From Belliella baltica DSM 15883 (GTDB lineage: Bacteria; Bacteroidota; Bacteroidia; Cytophagales; Cyclobacteriaceae), in assembly GCF_000265405.1 (NCBI RefSeq), contig NC_018010.1:1-64000 (forward strand): DNA of 64,000 nucleotides. Direction: 5' to 3'. This document shows, piece by piece, positions 26,333 to 35,246 of this stretch. The notes beneath the pieces were generated by a model that was not told the DNA's origin, did no database searches, and saw only the letters and a program-made list of their open reading frames with translations. Every line of letters begins with the position of its first letter. The first letter of the stretch is position 1. Position numbers and translations under genes: made by a program.

Positions 26333-26587
26333 TTAAGCTAAAGAATTGACTAATCTAGTCAATTTTGATTTCTTGTTTGAAGCATTATTCTTGTGAATGA
26401 TATTCTTCTTAGCCAATTTATCAATCATAGAAGTTACTTTTTTCAAAAGTTCTTGAGCTTCTACTTTGTCTGTAGTCAATTTCAATCTTTTGATAAAAGT
26501 CCTAGTTGTCTTGGCCTGATATCTGTTTCTCAGACGTTTGGCTTCGTTTGCACGAATTCTTTTAAGTGCCGATTTGTGATTTGCCAT
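26333..26587 (-). CDS. rpsT: 30S ribosomal protein bS20
   Basis: The 84-residue, strongly basic product begins MANHKSALKRIRANEAKRLRN and has the three-helix pattern of bS20, with TRLVNSLA at the C-terminus. Length fits the family. It is monocistronic, with its own promoter at 26640-26669 and terminator at 26282-26309, as is usual for this gene. Confidence 0.97.
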   Translation of the reverse strand: MANHKSALKRIRANEAKRLRNRYQAKTTRTFIKRLKLTTDKVEAQELLKKVTSMIDKLAKKNIIHKNNASNKKSKLTRLVNSLA

Positions 26588-26639
26588 ATCTTAATTTACT
26601 TAATTTCTTTTAACAATCCCCTTATTCCTAAATGGAGTG

Positions 26640-26669
26640 CAAAGTTAATGGATTAATTTTTAAACGCAA
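26640..26669 (-). promoter_or_regulatory. Promoter of rpsT
   Basis: Read on the minus strand, TTG (26669-26667) and TAACTTTG (26647-26640) are 19 bases apart, matching TTTG/TAnnTTTG. The transcript would have a leader of about 45 bases. Confidence 0.55.
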
Positions 26670-26797
26670 TAGGATTTCTTAACTAAACCTCGTAAAGCTG
26701 AGAAATCACGGTTAATTTAATTCTAATACCGCCTTAGAATCACAAATGTAGCATTATTTTTATTATCCGAATTGTGATTTTTTTATTATTTTTAATC

Positions 26798-27817
26798 ATG
26801 CAAAAATTTTTAGCATTTATCGCAATCTTTTTATTCTTAAGCACAGACATTGTGGCTTGGGGATTTTTTGCACACAAAAGGATCAATCGCTTGGCGGTTT
26901 TCTCACTTCCTCCAGAGATGATCGGGTTTTTCAAATCAAACATCCAATTCATCACCGAAAATGCAGTAAACCCTGACAGAAGACGATATGCAGTAAAGGG
27001 TGAGGCTGAAAAGCATTTTTTAGATGCTGATGTATACGGCGATAGTGCGGTTTATTTTTTGCCGAGATATTGGAATCAGGCTGTGGAGAAATTTGGCGAA
27101 GAGGAATTAAGAAAACACGGCATCGGCCCTTGGAATGCCTACAATACCAAGAATCAATTGACAGAAGCTTTCAAAAAAAAGGACCAAAAAGCCATTCTAA
27201 GACTTGCTGCTGACCTAGGCCATTATATCGGAGACATTAATGTTCCCTTGCACACCACCAAGAATTATAACGGACAACTCACCAATCAATATGGAATCCA
27301 CGCCTTTTGGGAAAGTAGAGTTCCAGAATTGCTTTCAGACGATTTTGACTTTTTTGTAGGACAAGCTGAATATATTCCCAATACCCAACTTGAAGCTTGG
27401 GATGCGATCATCGGCGCACATTTGGCTTTGGATTCTGTGTTAAATTTTGAGAAAATTCTTAGTCAGCGATTTCCTGAGGATAAGAAATTCAGTTTTGAAG
27501 AAAGAGGCGGCATCAATACAAGGGTTTATTCGAAGGAGTTCACAAAAGCCTATAATGACATGCTTGCTGGCCAAATAGAGAGGCAAATGAAGCGCTCTAT
27601 TAAGATGATTGCTGACTTTTGGTACAGCGCTTGGATCGATGCAGGGCAGCCTGTACTCAATGATTTGCTGGACAAGCCTGTGGAAGATTTGGAAGAGAAG
27701 TTTGCTCCACCTCCTACTCCACTCAACATTCGAGAGCATGAAGGCATCACCCTCCAAGAATCGCCAGAAGAGCTTAGGAAATCATTTTATAGGGCGATGT
27801 GGCGGACTGGGAATTGA
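26798..27817 (+). CDS. Exported zinc-dependent phospholipase C / S1-P1 nuclease-like protein
   Basis: A 339-residue secreted protein. The signal peptide ends at about Ala20, leaving Trp21 as the mature N-terminus, which ligates zinc in this fold. Further likely ligands and motifs are His26 (WGFFAH), His73/Asp76 (KHFLDAD), Asp139/His142/Asp146 (DLGHYIGD), His152 and the HAFWE segment at 168-172. The pattern fits the shared fold of zinc-dependent phospholipase C and S1/P1 nuclease; sequence alone does not separate the two activities. ATG 26798 is preferred over an upstream start because the signal peptide begins there. It stands alone. Confidence 0.85.
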   Translation: MQKFLAFIAIFLFLSTDIVAWGFFAHKRINRLAVFSLPPEMIGFFKSNIQFITENAVNPDRRRYAVKGEAEKHFLDADVYGDSAVYFLPRYWNQAVEKFGEEELRKHGIGPWNAYNTKNQLTEAFKKKDQKAILRLAADLGHYIGDINVPLHTTKNYNGQLTNQYGIHAFWESRVPELLSDDFDFFVGQAEYIPNTQLEAWDAIIGAHLALDSVLNFEKILSQRFPEDKKFSFEERGGINTRVYSKEFTKAYNDMLAGQIERQMKRSIKMIADFWYSAWIDAGQPVLNDLLDKPVEDLEEKFAPPPTPLNIREHEGITLQESPEELRKSFYRAMWRTGN

Positions 27818-27964
27818 TAAATGTAAGGATTTAGCTTGCTCGCAAAAAAAGCCAAGGTGTAGAGGGAGCAGAAGAGAAAAAGTAACGAACGAACGTAGTT
27901 TTTAAACACTAAAATTAAATAATTTCTTTTAAGCTTTGAAAGGACTGTTCAGTTTAGATAATTT

Positions 27965-28192
27965 TCATAGACCTAAGCTCTTATCCAGCTTTTCCTCTAA
28001 CTCTTCCCGAGTAAAAACATTTCCATCATCAATATCTCTTTCAGCTTTTAGAGCTCTTGAGGCTAGTTTTTCTTTAAGAATTGGATCTAATTTGGATTTC
28101 GTAAGTAAATTCTTTACCACTTCTAGAACGTGACTATCATTTTCTTTCTCAATTAGAGACCGTATTTCCTCTTTTATATTTATTGAATTCAT
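27965..28192 (-). CDS. Orphan antitoxin-like protein
   Basis: A 75-residue charged helical protein ending RALKAERDIDDGNVFTREEL, a pattern common in short antitoxins that precede RelE/ParE toxins in Bacteroidota. No toxin frame follows on the minus strand: only about 150 bases separate it from the 3' end of the zinc phospholipase-like gene, and none of it reads as a toxin. It may be a remnant of a toxin-antitoxin pair or an unrelated small regulator. Confidence 0.55.
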   Translation of the reverse strand: MNSINIKEEIRSLIEKENDSHVLEVVKNLLTKSKLDPILKEKLASRALKAERDIDDGNVFTREELEEKLDKSLGL

Positions 28193-28255
28193 AACATTTT
28201 ATTTACTGGTTAATTTCCTTCCTGTCAAAAAAATTGCATTTATGTACTAACAGTC

Positions 28256-29560
28256 TTATAACCCCAAATAGATCTTAATAGCATCTGCTAGTCTAGTAAA
28301 TGTATCTTTAAAAGTAGCCTCATCATCTTCCAACAAAGTCACTCTAAACCCTCTCAGATCAGAACAAAAAGAAGATACTGGGACCACGCAGATTCCTGTC
28401 GAAGCCAATAAATAATATACAAATCTTTTGTCCATCGGCATATTTTCTTCATGCAGCCAAGACTCCATTAAAGCTTTGATGTCTTTGTTTTCAATTGGCA
28501 AAAACTGATTTGGACTGAGATAGCTTTCTTCAAAAACAATAGTATTGTAAAATGCCCCTTGTGTAGGATTAAATTTAATACCAGGAATATCTGAAAGTAA
28601 CTCTTCCATCAGCTTACTTCTTTGGCCAATTTTGAAGTTTTCAGCTTGACGATATGCCGCATAATCGGGATGCGACATAATTTTAGGAATAGAAAGCTGA
28701 GGCAATATAGTTGAGCAAACTTCTATCATTTTAGCATTTTCTAGGGTTTGCACATACTTGCTAAATTCCTTTGAACCATCTCGATTATAAAATTCCATCC
28801 ATCCACAGCGAGAACCTGGCCAAGGAAATTCTTTGGATATTCCTTTCATGGAAATCGCAGGCAAGTCGCCAACAACTTCAGATAATGCTACAGCTTGGAG
28901 GCCATTATATGTGATGTTCTGGTAAATTTCATCCGCAATCAGGAGTAGCTTGAATTCCCTAGCGATTCTGACAAAATCCTCCAAAACTTCTTTGGGGTAG
29001 ACCATTCCGGTGGGGTTATCGGGATTGATGATGAGTATCCCTACTATACTGGGATTGTACTTGACTTTGTTATAAAGGTCTTCCATATCAGGAAGCCACT
29101 GAATATCTGGATCAAGCTTGTAAGTAATCGGTGCAGTATTGGCATGAGCTGCCTCTGCAGAACTATGCGTACTGTAAGCAGGAGAAGGACCGATAATCCT
29201 AGCTGTAGGAATTAAAAATTGGTAAAGCTTGGCGATGGCATCACCAAGTCCATTAAAGAAAAGCACATCGTCAGCAGTGATTTGAACACCTTTTTTCTGA
29301 TTGTTCAAATTTGCCAAAAACTTCCTTGTCTCTAACACTCCCTTAGAATCTGCATAGCCGTAAGTATGGTCTTGACTAACCAATTCAGAGACAATCTCTT
29401 TCATCCAAGTTGGGATTCTATTATTCTTTTGAATTGGATCTCCTATATTTTCCCAAGTGATTGTTTGCCCCAAAGCTTCTATTTGCCTTGCCTTTTTGAC
29501 AATACCCCTGATCTCATAATTCAACTCTTCAGCCCCCGGCCTTAGCAAAATAGTCCTCAT
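28256..29560 (-). CDS. Fold-type I PLP aminotransferase (class I/II)
   Basis: Aspartate aminotransferase-superfamily enzyme of 434 residues. Visible signatures are the substrate/PLP segment IINPDNPTGMVYPKEVLEDF, the LLIADEIYQNITYNG strand with the PLP-binding Asp and Tyr, and the PLP lysine in SMKGISKEFPWPGSRCGW. Members with this architecture act on alanine, aspartate, aromatic or other amino acids; the substrate cannot be read here. The extra N-terminal region before residue 40 is typical of the longer members. It is flanked by unrelated small genes. Confidence 0.88.
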   Translation of the reverse strand: MRTILLRPGAEELNYEIRGIVKKARQIEALGQTITWENIGDPIQKNNRIPTWMKEIVSELVSQDHTYGYADSKGVLETRKFLANLNNQKKGVQITADDVLFFNGLGDAIAKLYQFLIPTARIIGPSPAYSTHSSAEAAHANTAPITYKLDPDIQWLPDMEDLYNKVKYNPSIVGILIINPDNPTGMVYPKEVLEDFVRIAREFKLLLIADEIYQNITYNGLQAVALSEVVGDLPAISMKGISKEFPWPGSRCGWMEFYNRDGSKEFSKYVQTLENAKMIEVCSTILPQLSIPKIMSHPDYAAYRQAENFKIGQRSKLMEELLSDIPGIKFNPTQGAFYNTIVFEESYLSPNQFLPIENKDIKALMESWLHEENMPMDKRFVYYLLASTGICVVPVSSFCSDLRGFRVTLLEDDEATFKDTFTRLADAIKIYLGL

Positions 29561-29684
29561 ATATTTCCTGCTTGGATTTCAGAGTAAAGAAACAAAAAAG
29601 AACTTAGTGATTTAAAAAAGTTTTAAAATGATTTTCAAACCTGCTCTAATGAAAAATATTCCTCAAGTGAAATTTCAAAAAAGC

Positions 29685-29885
29685 TTATAATTTTTGTTTG
29701 GACTTGATCTCTTTTTGCTTTTTCCACTCAATACAAAACATATGGAGAAAATTTGCCAGCAATAGAAAGATCAAGGAAACCCAAATCGCCCCTTTGATAC
29801 TCCCTAGGTATTCAAAACCCAAATAATGCGGTGCTAAAATAGCTGCATGGATAGCAATGGCGATATTTAATATTTTTTTGTTCAT
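29685..29885 (-). CDS. Small two-helix membrane protein
   Basis: A 66-residue protein with two predicted membrane segments (about 4-20 and 30-52) and a lysine-rich tail, so the tail probably faces the cytoplasm. I recognise no family. It follows the ettA terminator on the same strand and would need its own promoter. Confidence 0.55.
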   Translation of the reverse strand: MNKKILNIAIAIHAAILAPHYLGFEYLGSIKGAIWVSLIFLLLANFLHMFCIEWKKQKEIKSKQKL

Positions 29886-29912
29886 CTGATCAATTTTGAT
29901 TTACTAAAATAA

Positions 29913-29951
29913 AAAAACCATCCTCAACTCAAAAGTTTAAGGATGGTTTTT
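29913..29951 (-). terminator. Terminator downstream of ettA
   Basis: A 12-bp perfect stem (AAAAACCATCCT at 29913-29924 with AGGATGGTTTTT at 29940-29951). The A run on the left yields the T run for minus-strand transcripts. It lies between ettA and the small membrane protein gene. Confidence 0.8.
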
Positions 29952-30073
29952 AAATGCAATTACCAAATCAAATTATCTGTAACACGCTTTCTTAGCAGTA
30001 GCCACTCAATATAATAGGAATACTATATGTGGAGCTGCTATGCATTGTTGACCATGGTCAATTGACAAATTTA

Positions 30074-31753
30074 TTACCTCAAAGGCTTATACTTAATCCT
30101 TTTAGGAGTCAAATCCCCGAGGCGTTTTTTCTTGTTCTCTTCATAATCGGAGAAGTTTCCTTCAAACCAATATACCTGAGAATCTCCCTCAAATGCCAAG
30201 ATATGGGTACAAATCCTATCCAAGAACCATCTATCGTGGGAAATAATTACCGCACATCCACCAAAGTTCTCCAAAGCCTCTTCCAAAGCTCTCAGCGTAT
30301 TGACATCAAGATCATTGGTAGGCTCATCGAGCAACAAAAGGTTTCCACCTTCTTTGAGTGTCATCGCCAAGTGAACTCTATTCCGCTCTCCACCGGATAG
30401 TACGCCTACTTTTTTCTCCTGATCAGAACCAGTGAAATTGAATTTTCCTACATAAGCTCGGGAGTTCATTTCTTTATTTCCAAGTTTAATGATTTCGTTG
30501 CCACCAGAAATCGAGTCATAAACCGATTTATTTGGATCCAAAGTATCATGTTCTTGATCTACGTAAGCGAGCTTCACGGTCTCACCTACTTCGAAGTTAC
30601 CGGCATCCGCTTTTTCTCTCCCAGTGATCAATTTGAAGAGGGTGGATTTGCCAGCACCATTCGGACCGATGATTCCTACAATTCCTCCTTGAGGTAGGTT
30701 GAAAGATAAGTCTTCAAATAATAATTTATCCCCAAATGCTTTAGAAACTCCATTGACTTCAATCACTTTGGCCCCTAATCTTGATCCTGGTGGAATATAA
30801 AGTTCTAGCTTTGCTTCTTTTTCCTTGCCTTCTTCACTAATCAGTTTATCATAAGCACTTAGACGCGCTTTTCCTTTGGCCTGACGGGCTTTCGGAGTCA
30901 TTCTGATCCATTCTAATTCTCTCTCGAGCGTTTTCTGCCTTTTGGATTCGGTTTTTTCTTCTTGTTTCAATCTGTTTTGCTTTTGATCTAGCCAAGAGGA
31001 ATAATTTCCTTTCCAAGGAATCCCCTCTCCCCTATCCAATTCCAAAATCCATCCCGCGACATTATCCAAGAAATACCTATCGTGAGTTACCGCGATGACA
31101 GTTCCTTTATATTGTTTGAGGTGTTGCTCAAGCCAAAGAACTGACTCAGCATCGAGGTGGTTGGTAGGTTCATCAAGAAGCAATACATCCGGTTCTTGAA
31201 GCAAAAGTCGACAAAGCGCTACTCTCCTTTTTTCACCACCAGAAAGATTGCCGACAATAGCATCACTTGGAGGCAGTCTAAGAGCATCCATAGCTTTCTC
31301 CAACATAGTCTCCAACTCCCAAGCATTGGCAGCATCAAGCTTTTGCTGTACATCTCCTTGCTTCTCGATCAACTTATCCATTGCATCTGGATCTTCCATT
31401 AAGGCAGGGTCCATAAATTGCTCGTTGATGGCTTCAAATTCTTTCAGCAAAGCGACTGTCTCGGACACTGCTTCCTCCACGATATCTTTCACCGTCTTTT
31501 CATGATCTAACTGAGGCTCTTGCTCCAGCATTCCGACGGAATAACCTGGAGACCAAACAACTTCCCCCAAAAACTCTTTATCTATTCCCGCAATAATCTT
31601 TAAAAGGGAGCTTTTTCCTGATCCATTGAGACCTAGAACGCCAATTTTAGCTCCGTAAAAAAATGATAGGTAAATATCTTTCAGAACTTTCTTCTGAGGA
31701 GGATAAATCTTTGACACCCCCGCCATTGAAAATATGATTTTTTCTCCGCTCAT
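30074..31753 (-). CDS. ettA: Energy-dependent translational throttle protein EttA (ABC-F)
   Basis: ABC-F ATPase that binds the ribosomal E site and, in Escherichia coli, gates the first elongation steps by ADP/ATP ratio. The 559 residues contain two ABC domains (Walker [10 protein letters not shown] at 41-49 and GPNGAGKST later), both LSGGE signatures and two DEPTN Walker B motifs. The EttA-specific linker is clear: [20 protein letters not shown], followed by ARLSAYD. Length and order match E. coli EttA closely. It is monocistronic with a terminator after it, and is the second ABC-F gene in the window. Confidence 0.96.
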   Translation of the reverse strand: MSGEKIIFSMAGVSKIYPPQKKVLKDIYLSFFYGAKIGVLGLNGSGKSSLLKIIAGIDKEFLGEVVWSPGYSVGMLEQEPQLDHEKTVKDIVEEAVSETVALLKEFEAINEQFMDPALMEDPDAMDKLIEKQGDVQQKLDAANAWELETMLEKAMDALRLPPSDAIVGNLSGGEKRRVALCRLLLQEPDVLLLDEPTNHLDAESVLWLEQHLKQYKGTVIAVTHDRYFLDNVAGWILELDRGEGIPWKGNYSSWLDQKQNRLKQEEKTESKRQKTLERELEWIRMTPKARQAKGKARLSAYDKLISEEGKEKEAKLELYIPPGSRLGAKVIEVNGVSKAFGDKLLFEDLSFNLPQGGIVGIIGPNGAGKSTLFKLITGREKADAGNFEVGETVKLAYVDQEHDTLDPNKSVYDSISGGNEIIKLGNKEMNSRAYVGKFNFTGSDQEKKVGVLSGGERNRVHLAMTLKEGGNLLLLDEPTNDLDVNTLRALEEALENFGGCAVIISHDRWFLDRICTHILAFEGDSQVYWFEGNFSDYEENKKKRLGDLTPKRIKYKPLR

Positions 31754-31884
31754 TGTGTAGTTTTTTTATTAAAATGAATAAACTGAAAGACAAAGATGCA
31801 AAAAAAGGGCTTTCTTAGGATAAATGGTTTTGAATTAATTAATTTGCAGAAAGCAAGAAAAAATCTACAACCTATTAAATCAAA

Positions 31885-33135
31885 ATGGAACATCCATACG
31901 GATACATTAAGGACAAAAAGGTATTTTTAAAGGGATTTTTGAATCAAGCTGATCGTGTGATTGGTGAGGTGAAAGAAGACGAAGCGTCAACCCTTAAGTA
32001 CTTTGAAGATCGATTTGCTACTATCAAAGAGAAAGTAGAGAATCTAAAGAAAGACATTGAAGAAAATCAGAACAAAGGATCCTTCCTGATGAAGTTGATT
32101 CATTTGAGAGATTCACTGATGCAATATGATGCATTGGGTGATTTTGTACCTTTGATCGAAGAACTCAACAAACTGGAAATCTATCTTGAAGAAATCATCC
32201 AAAAAAACAGGGAGAGAAATCTAGAAATCAAGAGAGGTTTGATTTTGGAAGCTGAGGATTTGAAAGACAATACAGATTGGAAAGAAACAACTGAAGAATT
32301 CAAAAATCTAAAGCTAAGATGGATCAAGACTGGCCCAGTAGAAAAAGAATTTGAAGAAGAAATTGAAAATGCTTTTAACAAAGCTGTTGATACTTTCTTT
32401 GATAATAGAAAGGCATTCTTTGAAGAAATGGCTGTTCAGGCTGAGCAAAACATCAAGATCTATGAAGATTTAGTGAGACAAGCGCAGCAAGCTTTCAATA
32501 ATCCAGATGCAAAAAAAGCTTTTGAAATCAGTAAGAAAATCCAAAAAGAATGGAAGGCGTCTGGAAAAGTCCCAGCTGAAAAAAGACAACCCCTTTGGGA
32601 TGAATTTTCAAAATTGAACAATCGAATCTTCAGCAGGTTTAAGAGAGAAATGCAGTCTGGCCCTAGATTGAATCCAAGAGAAGTGCTCTTAAAAATGGAA
32701 TCCCTTGCGGAAGAAATGAAGAAGTTAGCACATCAGGACACCTCTCCAATGACTGTCTCACAAGCAAGAAAACTTCAAAACGAATGGAAACCTTTAAGTC
32801 AAACAAGACCAAGGGATGCGAATTTGATCACGAGAAATTTCATTTACTATTCTGAAATCGTTTTTGAAAAATCCTTTTTGAATAAACTTGCTCTATCCAA
32901 AAACTCTAATTTCAGAGATCTTTCTGAATCGGAGCAAAATAAAATCAAATCTTCTATCTTAAGAGACTTAATTCACAGAGATGAAAGTGAATTAAAAACA
33001 GTAAAAGAGAATGCTGAAAATTTCAAAAGCAACGAACCAGATTTTGAAATCATGCTAAGAAGAAAAATCAGTGCTTTCAGAAGAAAAATAGATGTGAAAA
33101 ATTTTATATTGAAGGAACTTTCAAACAAATATTGA
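31885..33135 (+). CDS. DUF349 repeat protein
   Basis: A cytoplasmic helical protein of 416 residues with at least two DUF349 repeats, each a helical unit with a WK or KW core (EISKKIQKEWKASGKVP and KLQNEWKPLSQTRP are examples). The rest is charged and probably coiled coil. The role of these repeats is not established; DUF349 proteins are widespread in Bacteroidota and Actinobacteria. No signal peptide or membrane helix. It starts at an ATG after an A-rich leader, divergent from ettA. Confidence 0.88.
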   Translation: MEHPYGYIKDKKVFLKGFLNQADRVIGEVKEDEASTLKYFEDRFATIKEKVENLKKDIEENQNKGSFLMKLIHLRDSLMQYDALGDFVPLIEELNKLEIYLEEIIQKNRERNLEIKRGLILEAEDLKDNTDWKETTEEFKNLKLRWIKTGPVEKEFEEEIENAFNKAVDTFFDNRKAFFEEMAVQAEQNIKIYEDLVRQAQQAFNNPDAKKAFEISKKIQKEWKASGKVPAEKRQPLWDEFSKLNNRIFSRFKREMQSGPRLNPREVLLKMESLAEEMKKLAHQDTSPMTVSQARKLQNEWKPLSQTRPRDANLITRNFIYYSEIVFEKSFLNKLALSKNSNFRDLSESEQNKIKSSILRDLIHRDESELKTVKENAENFKSNEPDFEIMLRRKISAFRRKIDVKNFILKELSNKY

Positions 33136-33143
33136 GTTTAAGA

Positions 33144-33172
33144 TTGAAAATTTAAAACAATTTCTATTTTTG
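33144..33172 (+). promoter_or_regulatory. Promoter of the DUF2795 gene
   Basis: TTG at 33144-33146 and TATTTTTG at 33165-33172 are 18 bases apart, a good TTTG/TAnnTTTG match. The leader to the ATG at 33211 would be about 30 bases. Confidence 0.6.
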
Positions 33173-33210
33173 CAACCCGTTAAGGCGGTAAACATTAAAA
33201 CATTGACACT

Positions 33211-33432
33211 ATGTACTGGACATTAGAACTTGCATCATACCTAGAAGATGCTCCATGGCCTGCAACCAAAGACGAATTAATTGATTATGCGATTCGCTCG
33301 GGTGCGCCTTTGGAAGTCGTAGAGAACCTTCAAGAATTGGAGGATGACGGTGAGCCTTACGAGAATATCGAAGAGATTTGGCCGGATTATCCCACAAAAG
33401 ATGACTTCTTCTTTAATGAAGATGAATACTAA
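33211..33432 (+). CDS. DUF2795 protein
   Basis: A 73-residue acidic protein beginning MYWTLELASYLEDAPWPATK, the hallmark of the short DUF2795 family that is conserved across Bacteroidota. Its fold resembles a small helical DNA- or protein-binding domain, but no function is established. It has a well-formed promoter and a terminator of its own, so it is an independent and probably well expressed unit. Confidence 0.92.
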   Translation: MYWTLELASYLEDAPWPATKDELIDYAIRSGAPLEVVENLQELEDDGEPYENIEEIWPDYPTKDDFFFNEDEY

Positions 33433-33439
33433 AAAAATT

Positions 33440-33463
33440 AAGAGCCTGAAAGGCTCTTTTTTT
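33440..33463. terminator. Bidirectional terminator after the DUF2795 gene
   Basis: An 8-bp stem AAGAGCCT (33440-33447) with AGGCTCTT (33451-33458), three-base loop, seven T downstream and an A run upstream. It sits between convergent DUF2795 and the LytTR regulator gene. Confidence 0.87.
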
Positions 33464-34196
33464 ATATCCCTAAGGCTGATTTTAACTTTGGATAGCCGGA
33501 CTTGCTAACTGGAATTTTTTCTCCTGATTTAAGTATAATCAGAAAACTGTCTTTTTCATACCCTTCAATTTTGGTGATTTCTGTTACTTTCACAATGTAA
33601 GACCGGTGAACTCTCACAAAAACATCAGAATTTAAAACTTGCTCGAAAAATTTCATTGTCTTATTCTTCAAAAACTTCCCTTCGTTTGTGTAAATATTTA
33701 CATAGTCATCATTGGCCTCGAGGTATTTTATTGTTGAAAAAGGAATAATTTTAATATCATTTTTATCCTTAAGCACAATCCTCTCTGAAACGCCAGGAGC
33801 TTCCATTTTAGAAAAATTATATTTTCCTAGATCCTTGAGGGTCTCTCCCATTACTAGAAATTTATCAATTGCTTTGGCAAAGCGTTCTTTTGAAAATGGC
33901 TTCAACAAATAGTCTATTGCCTGAGCATCAAAAGCTTTCACTGCATATTCGTCATATGCTGTCGTAAAAATCACAGAAGGAGGATTTTCCAATAATTCCA
34001 GCATTTCAAGGCCAGTGATTTTTGGCATTTGGATGTCTAAGAAAATCAAATCAGGCTGTAATTCCTTGATCGTCTTCAGCCCATCAAATCCATCATGACA
34101 GACAGCTAAAACGTTGGTCTGTTTATAACCCGAAAGGTACTCTAGAATCAACTCTGCTGCTAGCGGTTCATCATCAATGACTACTATATTGATCAT
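33462..34196 (-). CDS. LytTR-family response regulator
   Basis: A 244-residue regulator: receiver domain (about 1-120) with acidic residues near 8-10, phosphoacceptor Asp54 (LIFLDIQMP) and the Lys of DYLLKPF, then a LytTR DNA-binding domain (about 135-244, containing YLEANDDYVNIYT and FVRVHRSYIV). Start ATG 34196 overlaps the kinase gene by 23 bases, which indicates coupled translation. It is the last gene of a LiaF-like-kinase-regulator operon. Targets are not known. Confidence 0.95.
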   Translation of the reverse strand: MINIVVIDDEPLAAELILEYLSGYKQTNVLAVCHDGFDGLKTIKELQPDLIFLDIQMPKITGLEMLELLENPPSVIFTTAYDEYAVKAFDAQAIDYLLKPFSKERFAKAIDKFLVMGETLKDLGKYNFSKMEAPGVSERIVLKDKNDIKIIPFSTIKYLEANDDYVNIYTNEGKFLKNKTMKFFEQVLNSDVFVRVHRSYIVKVTEITKIEGYEKDSFLIILKSGEKIPVSKSGYPKLKSALGI

Positions 34197-35232
34197 AGTT
34201 TTGTGGTATTTTAAGTTCAACAACAAAAAGATTTTTAGCTTCCTTTACTTGAAGTAAATCATGCCTCCCGAAAAGCAAAAACAATCTTCGTTTCACTGCT
34301 TTCAAACCAAATCCTTCGCCAGAAGCTTGTCCTGCTTCAGGGTCAAAAGGGTTTGAGATATTTATTTTCAGATATTGATCTTCCTTTTCAAAAACTACAC
34401 TAATCAAAACATCACCTAGCACGCCATAAAGACCATGCTTCACAGCATTTTCAAGAAGTGGTTGGACCAATAGTTGAGGTAAAATAAACTTTTCACACTC
34501 TAAATCAATTTTGAAATTTACAGATAAACGATGTCCGAATCTTAATTTTTCAATCCCAACAAACAGCTGCAAATATTCCAATTCTTCTGAAACATTGATC
34601 CACCTATTATTTTCCTTCCGAATCGTTTTCCTCAAAAAATCCGATAGTTGCAACACCATCTCTCTTGCTTCCTCTGGCTTTCTTTTGACTAAAGAGCTTA
34701 TAGAATTCAAGCTATTAAATAAAAAATGAGGTTGTAATTGTTGCCTTAATTGATATAGTTCAGCTTCTCTAGCCAAACGTTCCATCTGATCTGCTCGCTC
34801 AAGAGCTTTGATCTGACTTTCCAACTTCGAATGAAATAAAAGCAAAAGTGCATAACTAAGAATGATTAGAAAAATGACAAATACACGTAATAAATAGATC
34901 TCTTTAAAAAAGTATAAGTAATTATTATTCTCACTTAAAAATAACACTAAAGTGAATTTTCCCAAAAAGAATACAAGACTAGAAAGTATCAAGGGAAAAG
35001 CTAGAAATATCAGAAAGTGTTTCTCCTGAGGTGTAAAGAATCGAAATATATTTTCCAATAAGAAAAAACCTATTAAGATAAAAAAAGTATGACTCCCAAC
35101 ATCAAGCAAAGCATTTAGATAACCTGCATGATAATGATGAACCAAATAAGCCACTCCAATCACCCAAATGAGGATGATCAGAATGGCTTTATACCAGGTT
35201 TTATCTTTGAAACTGAGAGCTGAGCTTATCAC
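34174..35232 (-). CDS. LytS-type membrane histidine kinase
   Basis: A 352-residue kinase with four membrane helices (about 14-33, 46-62, 72-100 and 112-134) and almost no periplasmic domain, a short coiled coil, then the His_kinase domain with phosphoacceptor His169 in LQPHFLFNSLNSI and an ATPase domain (LLVQPLLENAVKHG, then GEGFGLKAVKRRL). The lack of a sensor domain suggests that it senses through its membrane part or through the LiaF-like protein encoded just upstream, 14 bases away. It overlaps its regulator gene. Confidence 0.93.
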   Translation of the reverse strand: MISSALSFKDKTWYKAILIILIWVIGVAYLVHHYHAGYLNALLDVGSHTFFILIGFFLLENIFRFFTPQEKHFLIFLAFPLILSSLVFFLGKFTLVLFLSENNNYLYFFKEIYLLRVFVIFLIILSYALLLLFHSKLESQIKALERADQMERLAREAELYQLRQQLQPHFLFNSLNSISSLVKRKPEEAREMVLQLSDFLRKTIRKENNRWINVSEELEYLQLFVGIEKLRFGHRLSVNFKIDLECEKFILPQLLVQPLLENAVKHGLYGVLGDVLISVVFEKEDQYLKINISNPFDPEAGQASGEGFGLKAVKRRLFLLFGRHDLLQVKEAKNLFVVELKIPQNYDQYSSH

Positions 35233-35246
35233 AATTACAAGTTGGA

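Noticed and set aside
27818..27964. Toxin remnant downstream of the antitoxin-like gene
   Set aside because: The 147-base stretch has no minus-strand frame that reads as RelE or ParE.
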